Shown piece after piece: positions 54,997-63,581 of a stretch of DNA of 64,000 nt. The stretch comes from JAQGMV01 sp963828715 (GTDB lineage: Bacteria > Pseudomonadota > Gammaproteobacteria > Burkholderiales > SG8-41). The stretch lies in the NCBI GenBank assembly GCA_963828715.1, contig CAWHFX010000002.1, positions 744,001 through 808,000 on the forward strand, read 5' to 3'. The notes below the pieces were generated by a model. It made no database searches. It was not told the DNA's origin and worked only from the letters and a program-made list of their open reading frames with translations. A program made the translations under genes and the position numbers. The first letter of the stretch is position 1; each line of letters starts with the position of its first letter.

Positions 54997-56376
54997 ATGC
55001 ACCTCCACATCCTCGGTATCTGCGGCACGTTCATGGGCGGCCTTGCGGTGCTCGCGCGCGAGGCGGGCCACAAGGTCACCGGTTGCGACGCGAACGTGTA
55101 CCCACCGATGAGCACGCAGCTCGAGGCGCAAGGGATCGAGCTGATCGAAGGATATGGCGCGGAGCAGGTGAAACTCGAACCCGACGTGTTCGTCGTCGGA
55201 AACGTGATCACGCGCGGCAATCCGCTGATGGAGGAGATACTGGACCGCGCTCTGCCGTACAGCTCGGGTCCGCAATGGCTGCGGGAGCACGTGCTGCAGA
55301 ACCGCTGGGTGCTTGCCGTTGCCGGCACGCATGGCAAGACCACCACGACTGCCATGCTGGCATGGATTCTCGAACATGCGGGCCTGCGGCCGGGTTTTCT
55401 GATCGGCGGTGTGCCCAAGAACTTCGGCATCTCGGCGCGCTGCTCGGATACACCGTTCTTCGTGATCGAAGCAGACGAATACGACACCGCTTTTTTCGAC
55501 AAGCGCTCGAAATTCCTCCATTACCCGGCGCGCACGACAATCCTCAACAACCTGGAATTCGATCACGCCGACATCTTTGCCGACCTTGCCGCGATCGAGA
55601 GGCAGTTCCATCATTTCGTGCGTACGTTGGCCAGGACCGGTCTCATCGTGAGTAACGCACGCGCCGAGGCGCTGGAGCGGGTGCTCGCGCGAGAGTGCTG
55701 GACGCCCGTCGAGCGTTTCGATGACGCCGCTGGCTGGGTGGCGCAAACGACGGACAGCGGGTTCGCGGTCGCATACGGTGGTGTTTCGTTCGGCGAGGTC
55801 CGGTGGGATCTGCAGGGCGCTCACAATCGCTCGAACGGCGTCGCCGCAATCGCCGCCGCGCGGCACGCCGGTGTGCCGCCTGCCGCCGCAATCGAGGCGC
55901 TGTCGCGTTTCGAAAACGTGAAGCGTCGTATGGAGGTGCGCGGTGTCGTCCGCGGTGTAACGGTCTACGATGATTTCGCCCATCATCCGACCGCGATCGC
56001 AACGACACTCGCGGGGTTGCGTTCCACCCTGGATGGCGCACGCATCATCGCGGTCATCGAGCCACGCTCCAATACGATGAAGCTCGGTGTGATGAAGCAG
56101 GCGCTGCCGGGAAGCCTTGCCGATGCCGACCTCGTCTTCTGTCATGGCGCCGGGCTGGGCTGGGATGCCGCGGAAGCGCTGAAGCCGCTGGGCTCCAGGG
56201 CACGCGTGGCCAGTAAGCTCGACGAGCTCGTTGCCGACGTGGCGCGTGCAAGTCGGTCAGGCGACCATATCGTCGTCATGAGCAACGGCGGCTTCGGTGG
56301 CGTACACGACAAATTGCTGAACGCGCTCGGCGGCTCCGTTGAACGTGCGCACGAGGAACGGCCGCACGAACGATGA
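54997..56376 (+). CDS. mpl: UDP-N-acetylmuramate:L-alanyl-gamma-D-glutamyl-meso-diaminopimelate ligase
   Basis: A 459-aa Mur-ligase-family enzyme that reattaches recycled tripeptide to UDP-MurNAc in the cytoplasm. It starts MHLHILGICGTFMGGLAVLA, has the ATP loop VAGTHGKTTTTAML, the carbamylated-Lys region and EADEYDTAFFDKRSKFLHY, and the C-terminal domain with VYDDFAHHPTAIATTLAGLR. Length matches Mpl. The in-frame sequence upstream of ATG 54997 is repeat-derived and not part of the protein. Its stop overlaps the amidase start (ATGA). Confidence 0.95.
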   Translation: MHLHILGICGTFMGGLAVLAREAGHKVTGCDANVYPPMSTQLEAQGIELIEGYGAEQVKLEPDVFVVGNVITRGNPLMEEILDRALPYSSGPQWLREHVLQNRWVLAVAGTHGKTTTTAMLAWILEHAGLRPGFLIGGVPKNFGISARCSDTPFFVIEADEYDTAFFDKRSKFLHYPARTTILNNLEFDHADIFADLAAIERQFHHFVRTLARTGLIVSNARAEALERVLARECWTPVERFDDAAGWVAQTTDSGFAVAYGGVSFGEVRWDLQGAHNRSNGVAAIAAARHAGVPPAAAIEALSRFENVKRRMEVRGVVRGVTVYDDFAHHPTAIATTLAGLRSTLDGARIIAVIEPRSNTMKLGVMKQALPGSLADADLVFCHGAGLGWDAAEALKPLGSRARVASKLDELVADVARASRSGDHIVVMSNGGFGGVHDKLLNALGGSVERAHEERPHER

Positions 56377-57557
56377 CGGAAGACACGATTCTCGGCCGCG
56401 ATCGTCTCGGTGCTTTCTGCCGGCACACGCATGCGACGCTGGGCGGCGTGCCGAGCGGCCCGCTCGCGGGACTCACGTTCGCCGCGAAGGACATCTACGA
56501 CATCGCCGGTCACAAGACCGGCTTCGGGAGCCCGGACTGGCTGCGGACGCATGCCGAAGCGGTCCGCACGGCGCCGGTGGTCGAGGCGCTCGTCCAGGCC
56601 GGCGCGTCCATGGTGGGCAAGACACAGACGGACGAGCTGACGTTCAGCCTCAATGGCGAGAACGCCCATTACGGAACGCCGATCAACGTGAACGCGCCCG
56701 GACGCATTCCCGGCGGCTCGTCGAGCGGTTCGGCGGCTGCTGTCGCGGGCGGGCTGGTTGATTTTGCGCTCGGCAGTGACACTGGCGGTTCGGTGCGCGC
56801 GCCGGCGAGTTTCTGCGGGATTTACGGCTTGCGGCCGACGCATGGCCGGATTTCACTTGAATGCGCATGTCCGCTCGCGCCCAGTTTCGACACGGCTGGC
56901 TGGTTCGCACGCGACGCCACGGTCATGGAACGCGTCGGTGCGGTTCTGTTTTCAGAAGCGCCGGTGTCTCGCCTGCCCGGCCGCGTGCTGCTGGCGCAGG
57001 ATGCGTTCGATCTGGTCGAAGCCGCGACGAGGGATGCGCTGCGCCCGGCCGTCGAGCGCATCGCGGCAGTGCTCGGCAGGCCGGAGGCGGTAAGCGTGAG
57101 TGAGCACGGTCTTGCTGCGTGGCTCGACGTGTTCCGTACGCTTCAGGGTTTCGAGATCTGGGCTCAACACGGCGCCTGGGTGAGAGAGGTCAGGCCGACG
57201 CTTGGTCCGGGCGTACGCCAGCGCGTCGAATGGGCTTCAACCATCGCGGCCGAAGATGCGGCTGCGGCACGGGACAGACGGCTGGAGATTGCGAAGCGCA
57301 TGGCGTCACTGCTGACGCGTGACACCGTGCTCGTCCTTCCTACCGCGCCTCATATCGCGCCACTCATCAACTCCGACCCCAAGGCGACTGAAGACTTCCG
57401 CACGCGCGCGTTGACGCTGCTTTGCATTGCCGGTCTTGCGCGTCTGCCGCAGTTGAACCTGCCGCTTGCGACATTGCAGGGCTGCCCGATCGGGGTGTCG
57501 CTGATCGGCGGCCACGGCGCCGATATGAGCCTGCTCGCGATCGCGAAGCAGCTATAG
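56373..57557 (+). CDS. Amidase signature family protein
   Basis: A 394-aa amidase of the Ser-cisSer-Lys type. Catalytic Lys is in GLTFAAKDIYDIAG, cis-Ser in IPGGSSSGSAAAV, nucleophile Ser in SDTGGSVRAPASFCG. It is clearly distinct from GatA by its shorter length and different C-terminus (PQLNLPLATLQGCPIGVSLI). Overlap with mpl by four bases (ATGA) means coupled translation. Substrate is unknown; a role in cell-wall amide turnover is possible only by position. Confidence 0.88.
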   Translation: MTEDTILGRDRLGAFCRHTHATLGGVPSGPLAGLTFAAKDIYDIAGHKTGFGSPDWLRTHAEAVRTAPVVEALVQAGASMVGKTQTDELTFSLNGENAHYGTPINVNAPGRIPGGSSSGSAAAVAGGLVDFALGSDTGGSVRAPASFCGIYGLRPTHGRISLECACPLAPSFDTAGWFARDATVMERVGAVLFSEAPVSRLPGRVLLAQDAFDLVEAATRDALRPAVERIAAVLGRPEAVSVSEHGLAAWLDVFRTLQGFEIWAQHGAWVREVRPTLGPGVRQRVEWASTIAAEDAAAARDRRLEIAKRMASLLTRDTVLVLPTAPHIAPLINSDPKATEDFRTRALTLLCIAGLARLPQLNLPLATLQGCPIGVSLIGGHGADMSLLAIAKQL

Positions 57558-57733
57558 CCTGTGATTCACGCATCACCTGAAAAGAACCCGCTCGTGCCGA
57601 GGAGCGCTCACGTCTCGAAGCACGTGGGACGGTGGCTCGTTCGGCCTTCGACACGGCGTGTGCCCGCCTCCTCAGGGCGAAGGGCTTGCGATACGCACTC
57701 GTGTCGCGATACATGCGCGGGTGGCGCGCTTCC

Positions 57734-58315
57734 ATGCTGATTTACATCCACGGTTTCAACAGCTCCGCGCTCTCGTACAAGGCTGGACTCGTGCGCAAGC
57801 GCATGATCGAGCTGGGCCGGGCAGAAATGTTTCTCTGTCCCGAGCTTCCGCCGAGTCCGCGCAACGCAATCGGGTTGCTCGAGCACGAGATCGAAGCACA
57901 CGGTCGGGAGAACGTGAGTCTCATCGGCAGCTCGCTCGGCGGCTACTATGCAACCTGGCTCGCCGAACGCCATGCAGTCCGCGCCGCTCTCGTCAATCCG
58001 GCAGTCGCGCCGTCTGAGTTGCTCAAATCGTATGTCGGCCCTCAGAAGAACCTCTATACGGGCGTGTGCTACGAGCTCGAGGAGTGCCATCTTGCGGAGC
58101 TGCGCGAGCTGGAGATGGAGCACATCACGCCGTCGCGTTACCTTCTGCTCGTGACCACCGGCGATGAGGTTCTGGATTACCGCGATGCTGTGCGCAAGTA
58201 TCGCGGGTGCGAGCAGGTTGTGGTGGAAGGCGGCGATCACGGCTTCAGCAATGTCGAACACTACCTCCGGCGCATCCTCGCGTTCTGCGGCATCACCCGC
58301 GAGTCGCACGCGTGA
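57734..58315 (+). CDS. yqiA: YqiA/YcfP family alpha/beta hydrolase (esterase)
   Basis: A 193-aa small alpha/beta hydrolase beginning MLIYIHGFNSSALSYKAGLV. The nucleophile Ser is in LIGSSLGGYYATWLAER, with the Asp in TTGDEVLDYRDA and the His in GGDHGFSNVEHY. The length equals E. coli YqiA, an esterase on short-chain acyl-CoA or esters. An in-frame upstream start at 57632 was rejected because the fold begins at MLIYIHG. The end overlaps the RNase II gene by GTGA. Confidence 0.92.
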   Translation: MLIYIHGFNSSALSYKAGLVRKRMIELGRAEMFLCPELPPSPRNAIGLLEHEIEAHGRENVSLIGSSLGGYYATWLAERHAVRAALVNPAVAPSELLKSYVGPQKNLYTGVCYELEECHLAELRELEMEHITPSRYLLLVTTGDEVLDYRDAVRKYRGCEQVVVEGGDHGFSNVEHYLRRILAFCGITRESHA

Positions 58316-60204
58316 ACGTTTTCTACGAAGAAGAGGGCACGCTCAAAGTCGCGGCTATCCTCGCCGATAGCGCGACCAGCCTCCAGGTGGAGGCACCGCA
58401 CGGTAAGCGCTCGAAGATCAAGGCCGGCGCCGTGATGTTCCGTTTCGAGCAGCCGGCGCTCGGCGATTTCATGACGCACGCTCAGCGCGAGGCGGACCAG
58501 CTCGACATCGATTTCCTGTGGGAATGTTCGAGCGGCGAGGAGTTCGATTACGGCGATCTCGCGCGCGAATACTACGGGCACACGCCCGGCCCGGTGGAAG
58601 CGGCTGCCGTCCTGCTGAGGCTGCACGGCGCCCCCATGTACTTCTATAAGCGCGGCCGCGGGCGCTACCGAGCGGCGCCGACCGATGCGCTGAAGGCCGC
58701 GCTCGCGAGCGTCGAACGCAAGAAGCGTGACGCGGAACGCAAGGACCGCTATCTGAAGTCGCTGACGGCAGGCGCGTTGCCGGTGGAATTCGAGCCGCTG
58801 CTCGCGACGTTGCTGTATCGGCCCGACCGGAACACGATCGAATGGAAGGCGCTGGAGGAAGCGAGCGGAGTCCTGAAGCTCACGCCGGCCCGCGTCATCG
58901 AACGCTGCGGCGGTCTGCCCTCGACCCACGACTATCATCTGAACCGATTCCGCTTCGAGCAATTCCCGCGCGGCACCGATTTTCCCGCCGTGGAGGTGCC
59001 TGCTGCGCCGGCGGACCTTCCGCTCTCGGATGCAGTTGCCTTCAGCATCGACGACGCATCGACGACCGAAATCGACGATGCGTTTTCCGTGGCAATGCTC
59101 GACAGCGGCAATTCGCGCATCGGAATCCACATCGCCGCGCCGTCACTCGGGATGCCTGCCGATTCTCCGCTCGACGGCATTGCCCGGGACCGCCTTTCGA
59201 CCGTGTATTACCCCGGCGGCAAGATCACCATGCTGCCGGACGCGGTGATCGACGCGTATACGCTTGCTTCCGGCAAACCTTCGCCGGCACTGTCCCTCTA
59301 CGTCGAAGTCACGCCAGCGAACGAGGTCGTGCACACCGAGACGCGCGTCGAGCTCGTGAATGTGGCCGGTAACCTTCGTCACGATACCCTCGAACCGTTC
59401 TTCAACGAAGCCACCGTTTCGGCGGCCGTAATCGAGCATGACTACGGGCCGGAGCTGAAGCGCCTGTGGGACTGGGCACGCCAACTCGAGGACATTCGCC
59501 GCGGCGGCGCACCCGAACAGGAGCAGCGCGCCGAGTATTCGTTTCGTGTCGAGAACGACCGTGTGCAGATCATCCGCCGGCGCCGTGGGACGCCGATGGA
59601 CAAGCTCGTGGCGGAACTGATGATCTACGTCAACAGCACATGGGGTCGCCGGCTGGCGGAAGCCGACACGGCTGCTATCTTTCGCGTGCAGGGTGCCGGA
59701 AAAGTTCGCATGAGCACGGTAGCTTCCGCTCACGCGGCACTCGGGGTCGAACAGTACCTCTGGGCAAGCTCGCCTTTGCGCCGTTACGTCGATCTGGTGA
59801 ATCAGCGTCAGCTCGTGGCCGGCGTGCGCGGAGAGCCTGCCCCTTATAAACCGGGCGACGAACGTCTGCTCGCCATCATCCGCGAGTTCGAGTCGACATA
59901 CGAGGTCTACTCGGAGTTTCAGCGGGCGATGGAGCGCTACTGGTGCCTGCGCTGGATTCTGCAGGAGCAGGCGTTTAGTGCGGAGGCAACCGTTTTGCGC
60001 GAGAACCTGTGTCGGTTTGACGAGCTGCCGCTGGTCGTGCGCGTGGGATCGCTGCCTTCGGTGCGGCAGGGCTCGCGCGTGCTGCTCGACATTTCGGACG
60101 TAGACCTGCTGGAGCTGACGTTACATTGCGAGTTCGTCCGCGAAATCGGCCCGGGAACCGAGAATATGCAGCCTGGCACTGTTGCCGCAGCTGCGGAGCA
60201 GTAG
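58312..60204 (+). CDS. RNase II/R family exoribonuclease (RNB domain)
   Basis: A 630-aa 3'-5' exoribonuclease-like protein. It has a short N-terminal OB-like part (NVFYEEEGTLKVAAILAD), a helical region, and the RNB catalytic domain. The Asp cluster is complete: SIDDASTTEIDDAFSVAML. RNB continuation is recognisable (SPLRRYVDLVNQRQLVAG), and a degenerate S1-like tail follows. Betaproteobacterial RNB proteins of this order are often annotated RNase II. The GTG start at 58312 overlaps the yqiA stop. Confidence 0.9.
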   Translation: MNVFYEEEGTLKVAAILADSATSLQVEAPHGKRSKIKAGAVMFRFEQPALGDFMTHAQREADQLDIDFLWECSSGEEFDYGDLAREYYGHTPGPVEAAAVLLRLHGAPMYFYKRGRGRYRAAPTDALKAALASVERKKRDAERKDRYLKSLTAGALPVEFEPLLATLLYRPDRNTIEWKALEEASGVLKLTPARVIERCGGLPSTHDYHLNRFRFEQFPRGTDFPAVEVPAAPADLPLSDAVAFSIDDASTTEIDDAFSVAMLDSGNSRIGIHIAAPSLGMPADSPLDGIARDRLSTVYYPGGKITMLPDAVIDAYTLASGKPSPALSLYVEVTPANEVVHTETRVELVNVAGNLRHDTLEPFFNEATVSAAVIEHDYGPELKRLWDWARQLEDIRRGGAPEQEQRAEYSFRVENDRVQIIRRRRGTPMDKLVAELMIYVNSTWGRRLAEADTAAIFRVQGAGKVRMSTVASAHAALGVEQYLWASSPLRRYVDLVNQRQLVAGVRGEPAPYKPGDERLLAIIREFESTYEVYSEFQRAMERYWCLRWILQEQAFSAEATVLRENLCRFDELPLVVRVGSLPSVRQGSRVLLDISDVDLLELTLHCEFVREIGPGTENMQPGTVAAAAEQ

Positions 60205-60241
60205 TCATGACCTGCTGCGATCCGTTCTGTAAAATGCGCGC

Positions 60242-61264
60242 ATGCCATTGAAAGCCCGGTCGAACATCGTCGAGATGCCGCGTCGCGCGCGCCACCAGCG
60301 GCATGCCCGGTGGCAAGCGTCTTTCGGGCGCCTGGAAATGCGCGTTACAGCGCTCGAGCTGACCGCCGCCGGCGTCGAGCGCGGCGGTTTCCTTCACCGG
60401 CTGCCGACGCGCATGCGCTGGGCGCTCATGCTGTCGGTCGCGTTGCATGTGGCCATCCTTTTCGGCGTCGTGTTCACGCCGCCCGCCGCTCCCAAGCCAT
60501 TGGACGTAAAGAACAATCTCGAAGTCGTGCTGGTGAATGCCAAGTCCGAGACGGCACCCCGGAGCCCGGACTCACTCGCCCAGCACAATCTCAACGGCGG
60601 TGGGGATACCGAACAAAAGCGGCGCGTCCAGACGCCGCTGCCGGCTGTGCGCGAAGAGAAATCGGATACCGACCTGAAGGCGGCTCAGCAGCGGGCGCAG
60701 GCGCTCGAGCAGGAGGCGCGGCAACTGATGACCCAGGCACTCGCCCCCACGCCGGTCGAAACGGCGCCGCCGCAGCAGAAAGAAGTTGCGGCCGAGCCGC
60801 AGGCGAAGGCGCTTCCGAGCGCGACCGACCTCATGCAGCGCAGCTTCGAGATTGCGCGCCTCGAAGGGAAGATTGCGCGAGACATGGACATGCATCAGCA
60901 GCGGCCGCAGCGACGGTTTGTCGGCGCGCGGGCGCGGGAGTTCAGGTTCGCACGCTACGTGGAGGACTGGCGCCAGAAGATCCAGCGCATCGGCGATCTC
61001 AACTATCCCCAGGCCGCGCGCGATCAGCGACTGTTTGGCACCCTCGTCGTCACGGTCGCGATCAAGGCTGACGGGAGCGTGGAATACATCGAGATCAACC
61101 GGCCGTCGGGCTTTCGTGTGCTCGATGAAGCGGCACGGCGGATTGTCGAGCTCGCCGCGCCGTTCGCGGCGTTCCCGCCGGAGATCGCGAAGGACACGGA
61201 CGTGCTGCACATCACGCGCACGTGGACGTTCACTCCGGCCGACCAGTTCGTTACCGACCAGTAG
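60242..61264 (+). CDS. TonB C-terminal domain protein (energy transducer TonB)
   Basis: A 340-aa TonB-like protein. Unlike the first TonB, a long basic N-terminus (about 1-55, ARHQRHARWQASFGRLEM) precedes the membrane helix (about 60-80, WALMLSVALHVAILFGVVFT). Then come an Ala/Gln/Glu coiled spacer (130-215), and a C-terminal TonB domain (about 240-335; IQRIGDLNYPQAARDQRLFG). ExbB/ExbD are not adjacent. Position between RNase II and aroE is a betaproteobacterial synteny. Start may be further downstream. Confidence 0.85.
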   Translation: MPLKARSNIVEMPRRARHQRHARWQASFGRLEMRVTALELTAAGVERGGFLHRLPTRMRWALMLSVALHVAILFGVVFTPPAAPKPLDVKNNLEVVLVNAKSETAPRSPDSLAQHNLNGGGDTEQKRRVQTPLPAVREEKSDTDLKAAQQRAQALEQEARQLMTQALAPTPVETAPPQQKEVAAEPQAKALPSATDLMQRSFEIARLEGKIARDMDMHQQRPQRRFVGARAREFRFARYVEDWRQKIQRIGDLNYPQAARDQRLFGTLVVTVAIKADGSVEYIEINRPSGFRVLDEAARRIVELAAPFAAFPPEIAKDTDVLHITRTWTFTPADQFVTDQ

Positions 61265-61312
61265 CAGCCGGGCGAAGCGTACGCGCGATTGCCGGCGGCC
61301 TCACGGCCTATC

Positions 61313-62131
61313 ATGCCTGATCAGTACGCCGTAATCGGCAACCCCATCCTGCACAGCAAGTCGCCGCTGATTCATGCGGAATTCGCCCGGCAGACGAGTC
61401 AGGATCTCACCTACATCGCGTTGAGCGCCGAGCCGGACGAGTTCGAGAACGTCGTCGACCGCTTCCGGCGCGAGGGCAGTCGCGGCATGAATGTGACGCT
61501 GCCCTTCAAGCACCGCGCATTCGCGCTGGCGAATGAGCGCAGTGCGCGGGCGGTTCAGGCCGAAGCGGCGAACACGCTGACCTTCAGCGAGTCCGCTGTA
61601 GCGGCCGACAACACGGACGGCGTCGGACTCGTCCGCGATTTGACGTCGAATCTGGGTTGCACGTTGAGCGGTGCTCGCATCCTGCTCATGGGCGCCGGAG
61701 GCGCGGCTTACGGCGTCTGCGGGCCGCTGCTCGAGCAACAGCCGGGGCGACTTGTCATCGCGAATCGCACATTGCAAAAGGCCGTCGCGTTGTGCGAGCG
61801 ATTCAGGGTTGCGTATCCGTACGTGTCACTCGATGCGCGCGGCTATGGCGCGCTGCCGCAGGACAAGTTCGATGTCGTAATCAACGCGACCGCCGCCGGT
61901 CTCCATGACGAATTACCGCCGCTGCCAGCCGGTGTTTTCGCGGCGAACGCGCTCGCCTACGAGATGGTGTACGGCCGCGTGACGCCCTTCCTCGAATTCG
62001 CGCGCCGCGAAGGCGCGCGCGGCGCAGACGGCCTGGGCATGCTGGTCGAACAGGCCGCTGAGTCGTTCTTCATCTGGCGCGGCGTGAGGCCGCGGACCGC
62101 GCCGGTCATCGCGCTGCTTCGAGGCTCGTGA
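61313..62131 (+). CDS. aroE: Shikimate dehydrogenase
   Basis: A 272-aa NADP-dependent enzyme of aromatic amino acid synthesis (3-dehydroshikimate to shikimate). Shikimate motif is GNPILHSKSPLIHAEFAR, catalytic Lys in MNVTLPFKHRAFALA, the catalytic Asp in AADNTDGVGLVRDL, and cofactor motif LLMGAGGAAYGV followed by ANRTLQKA. ATG 61313 begins the canonical PDQYAVIGNP. The stop overlaps the GTG of mtgA. Confidence 0.96.
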   Translation: MPDQYAVIGNPILHSKSPLIHAEFARQTSQDLTYIALSAEPDEFENVVDRFRREGSRGMNVTLPFKHRAFALANERSARAVQAEAANTLTFSESAVAADNTDGVGLVRDLTSNLGCTLSGARILLMGAGGAAYGVCGPLLEQQPGRLVIANRTLQKAVALCERFRVAYPYVSLDARGYGALPQDKFDVVINATAAGLHDELPPLPAGVFAANALAYEMVYGRVTPFLEFARREGARGADGLGMLVEQAAESFFIWRGVRPRTAPVIALLRGS

Positions 62132-62825
62132 TCGCGCTCCTGCGCCTGTTCGGGCGTTTCGTCCTCATCGCGCTGATCGCACTGACGCTGCTGCAGTTCT
62201 GGTTCTTCGGTTGGGTGTGGTACTGGTCGCTCTATAACCCTGCACGCAACCGCGTTCATGCGCAGCCGCATGGAAAGCGTTCGTGAAGAGGGAAGCACCG
62301 CGAAGCTTCGGCACCATTGGGTACCGTATTCCCGCATTTCGATCCACTTGAAACGCGCGGTCATCGCTGCCGAGGACGCGACGTTCATGGAGCACGACGG
62401 ATTCGACTGGAAAGGCATCCGTAACGCATACGAAAGGAATCTGCGCGAAGGCGAGGTCGTCGCAGGCGGATCCACGATCAGTCAGCAGCTCGCGAAGAAC
62501 CTGTTCCTTACCGGCGAGCGCGCGTGGTGGCGCAAGGCGCAGGAGGCGGCGATCACGGTCATGATCGAGCTCATCATGGACAAGCGGCGCATCCTGGAGA
62601 TCTATCTCAACGTGATCGAATGGGGCGAGCTCGTATTCGGCGCTGAAGCCGCAGCGCGTTATCACTTCGGCGTCGCGGCGGCCGACCTCTCGCCCGAACA
62701 GGCTGCGCGGCTTGCTGCGATGGTGCCGAACCCTCGCAAGTACGGTCCTGGAGCAGAATACAGCCTATCTTCAGCGGCGAACCACGACGCTCCTTGCGCG
62801 TATGAACGGTGCGCGCGTGCCCTGA
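62128..62825 (+). pseudogene. mtgA: Monofunctional peptidoglycan glycosyltransferase MtgA, interrupted by two +1 frameshifts
   Basis: Membrane-anchored GT51 enzyme that polymerises lipid II. GTG 62128 (GTGA overlap with aroE) begins an N-terminal membrane helix (FGRFVLIALIALTLLQFW). An extra A at 62248-62249 breaks the frame after NPAR; skipping it gives TAFMRSRMESVREEG and the catalytic EDATFMEHDGFDWKGI, GGSTISQQLAKNLFL and QEAAITVMIEL. A second extra G at 62750-62751 must be skipped to give EQNTAYLQRRTTTLLARMNG and the expected stop at 62825. Read naively, the middle frame fuses to the next gene. Two insertions in one otherwise perfect gene point to sequencing error. Confidence 0.88.
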
Positions 62826-62905
62826 TCGAAACGAGCTGCGTTCTGTGCGCGACCGCGCCTTTTGCTAAGCTCACGATCGTTCCGAACCCGACGAGAGGAG
62901 CCCGC

Positions 62906-63487
62906 ATGCATCGCAGAACATTTCTTGCCGCCCTTGCGGCGACCGGCGCAGCCGGTGTCGCTCACGCGAACGATCCGTCACGGATCCTGCTCGCGCAGGC
63001 CATACCGGCGCAGCGCCGCAGCCCCGACGTGATATTCGTTCCGACGCCGAACGAAGTCGTCCAGAAGATGCTGGAGCTCGCCAAGGTGACGCCGAACGAT
63101 GTCGTATACGACCTCGGTTGCGGCGATGGCCGCATCGTCATTACCGCCGCGCAGAAGTACGGTGCGCGCGCGGTCGGCGTCGACATCGATCCGCAGCGCA
63201 TCAGCGAAGCGACTGCGAACGCGAAAGCAGCGAGGGTCACCGACAAGGTCAAGTTCATCGAAGGCGACCTGTTCGAGACCGACATCAGCGAGGCGAGCGT
63301 AGTCACGCTCTATCTGCTGACGCGACTGAACGAAAAGCTCAAGCCCAAGCTTCTGAAGGAGCTCCGGCCGGGAACGCGAGTCGTCTCCCACGCTTTCGAC
63401 ATGGGAGACTGGAAACCGGAAGAGACTGCGAGCGTATCGGCTTCGAGCGTCTATCTCTGGCGCATTCCGGCGGCTGGCAAAGGCTGA
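62906..63487 (+). CDS. Methyltransferase-fold protein with twin-arginine-like signal
   Basis: A 193-aa protein starting MHRRTFLAALAATGAAGVAH, a short twin-arginine-type signal ending AHA. Then a class I SAM-methyltransferase domain: motif I VVYDLGCGDGRIVITAAQ, VGVDIDPQRISEA and a motif II-like EGDLFETDISEASVV. A good ribosome-binding site (GAGAGGAG) lies before ATG 62906. SAM is cytoplasmic, so export of a methyltransferase would be odd. The 'signal' may be uncleaved and serve as an anchor. Substrate unknown. The frame is open upstream into mtgA only because of the mtgA frameshift. Confidence 0.8.
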   Translation: MHRRTFLAALAATGAAGVAHANDPSRILLAQAIPAQRRSPDVIFVPTPNEVVQKMLELAKVTPNDVVYDLGCGDGRIVITAAQKYGARAVGVDIDPQRISEATANAKAARVTDKVKFIEGDLFETDISEASVVTLYLLTRLNEKLKPKLLKELRPGTRVVSHAFDMGDWKPEETASVSASSVYLWRIPAAGKG

Positions 63488-63581
63488 GCGCGACGTAAGT
63501 CGTACGGGAATTCGTGCCGCCTTAGAGCGCGCGGCGCAGTTATTGCAGTAGGCCCGCGCGATCCCGATTCTCATCAAGACT

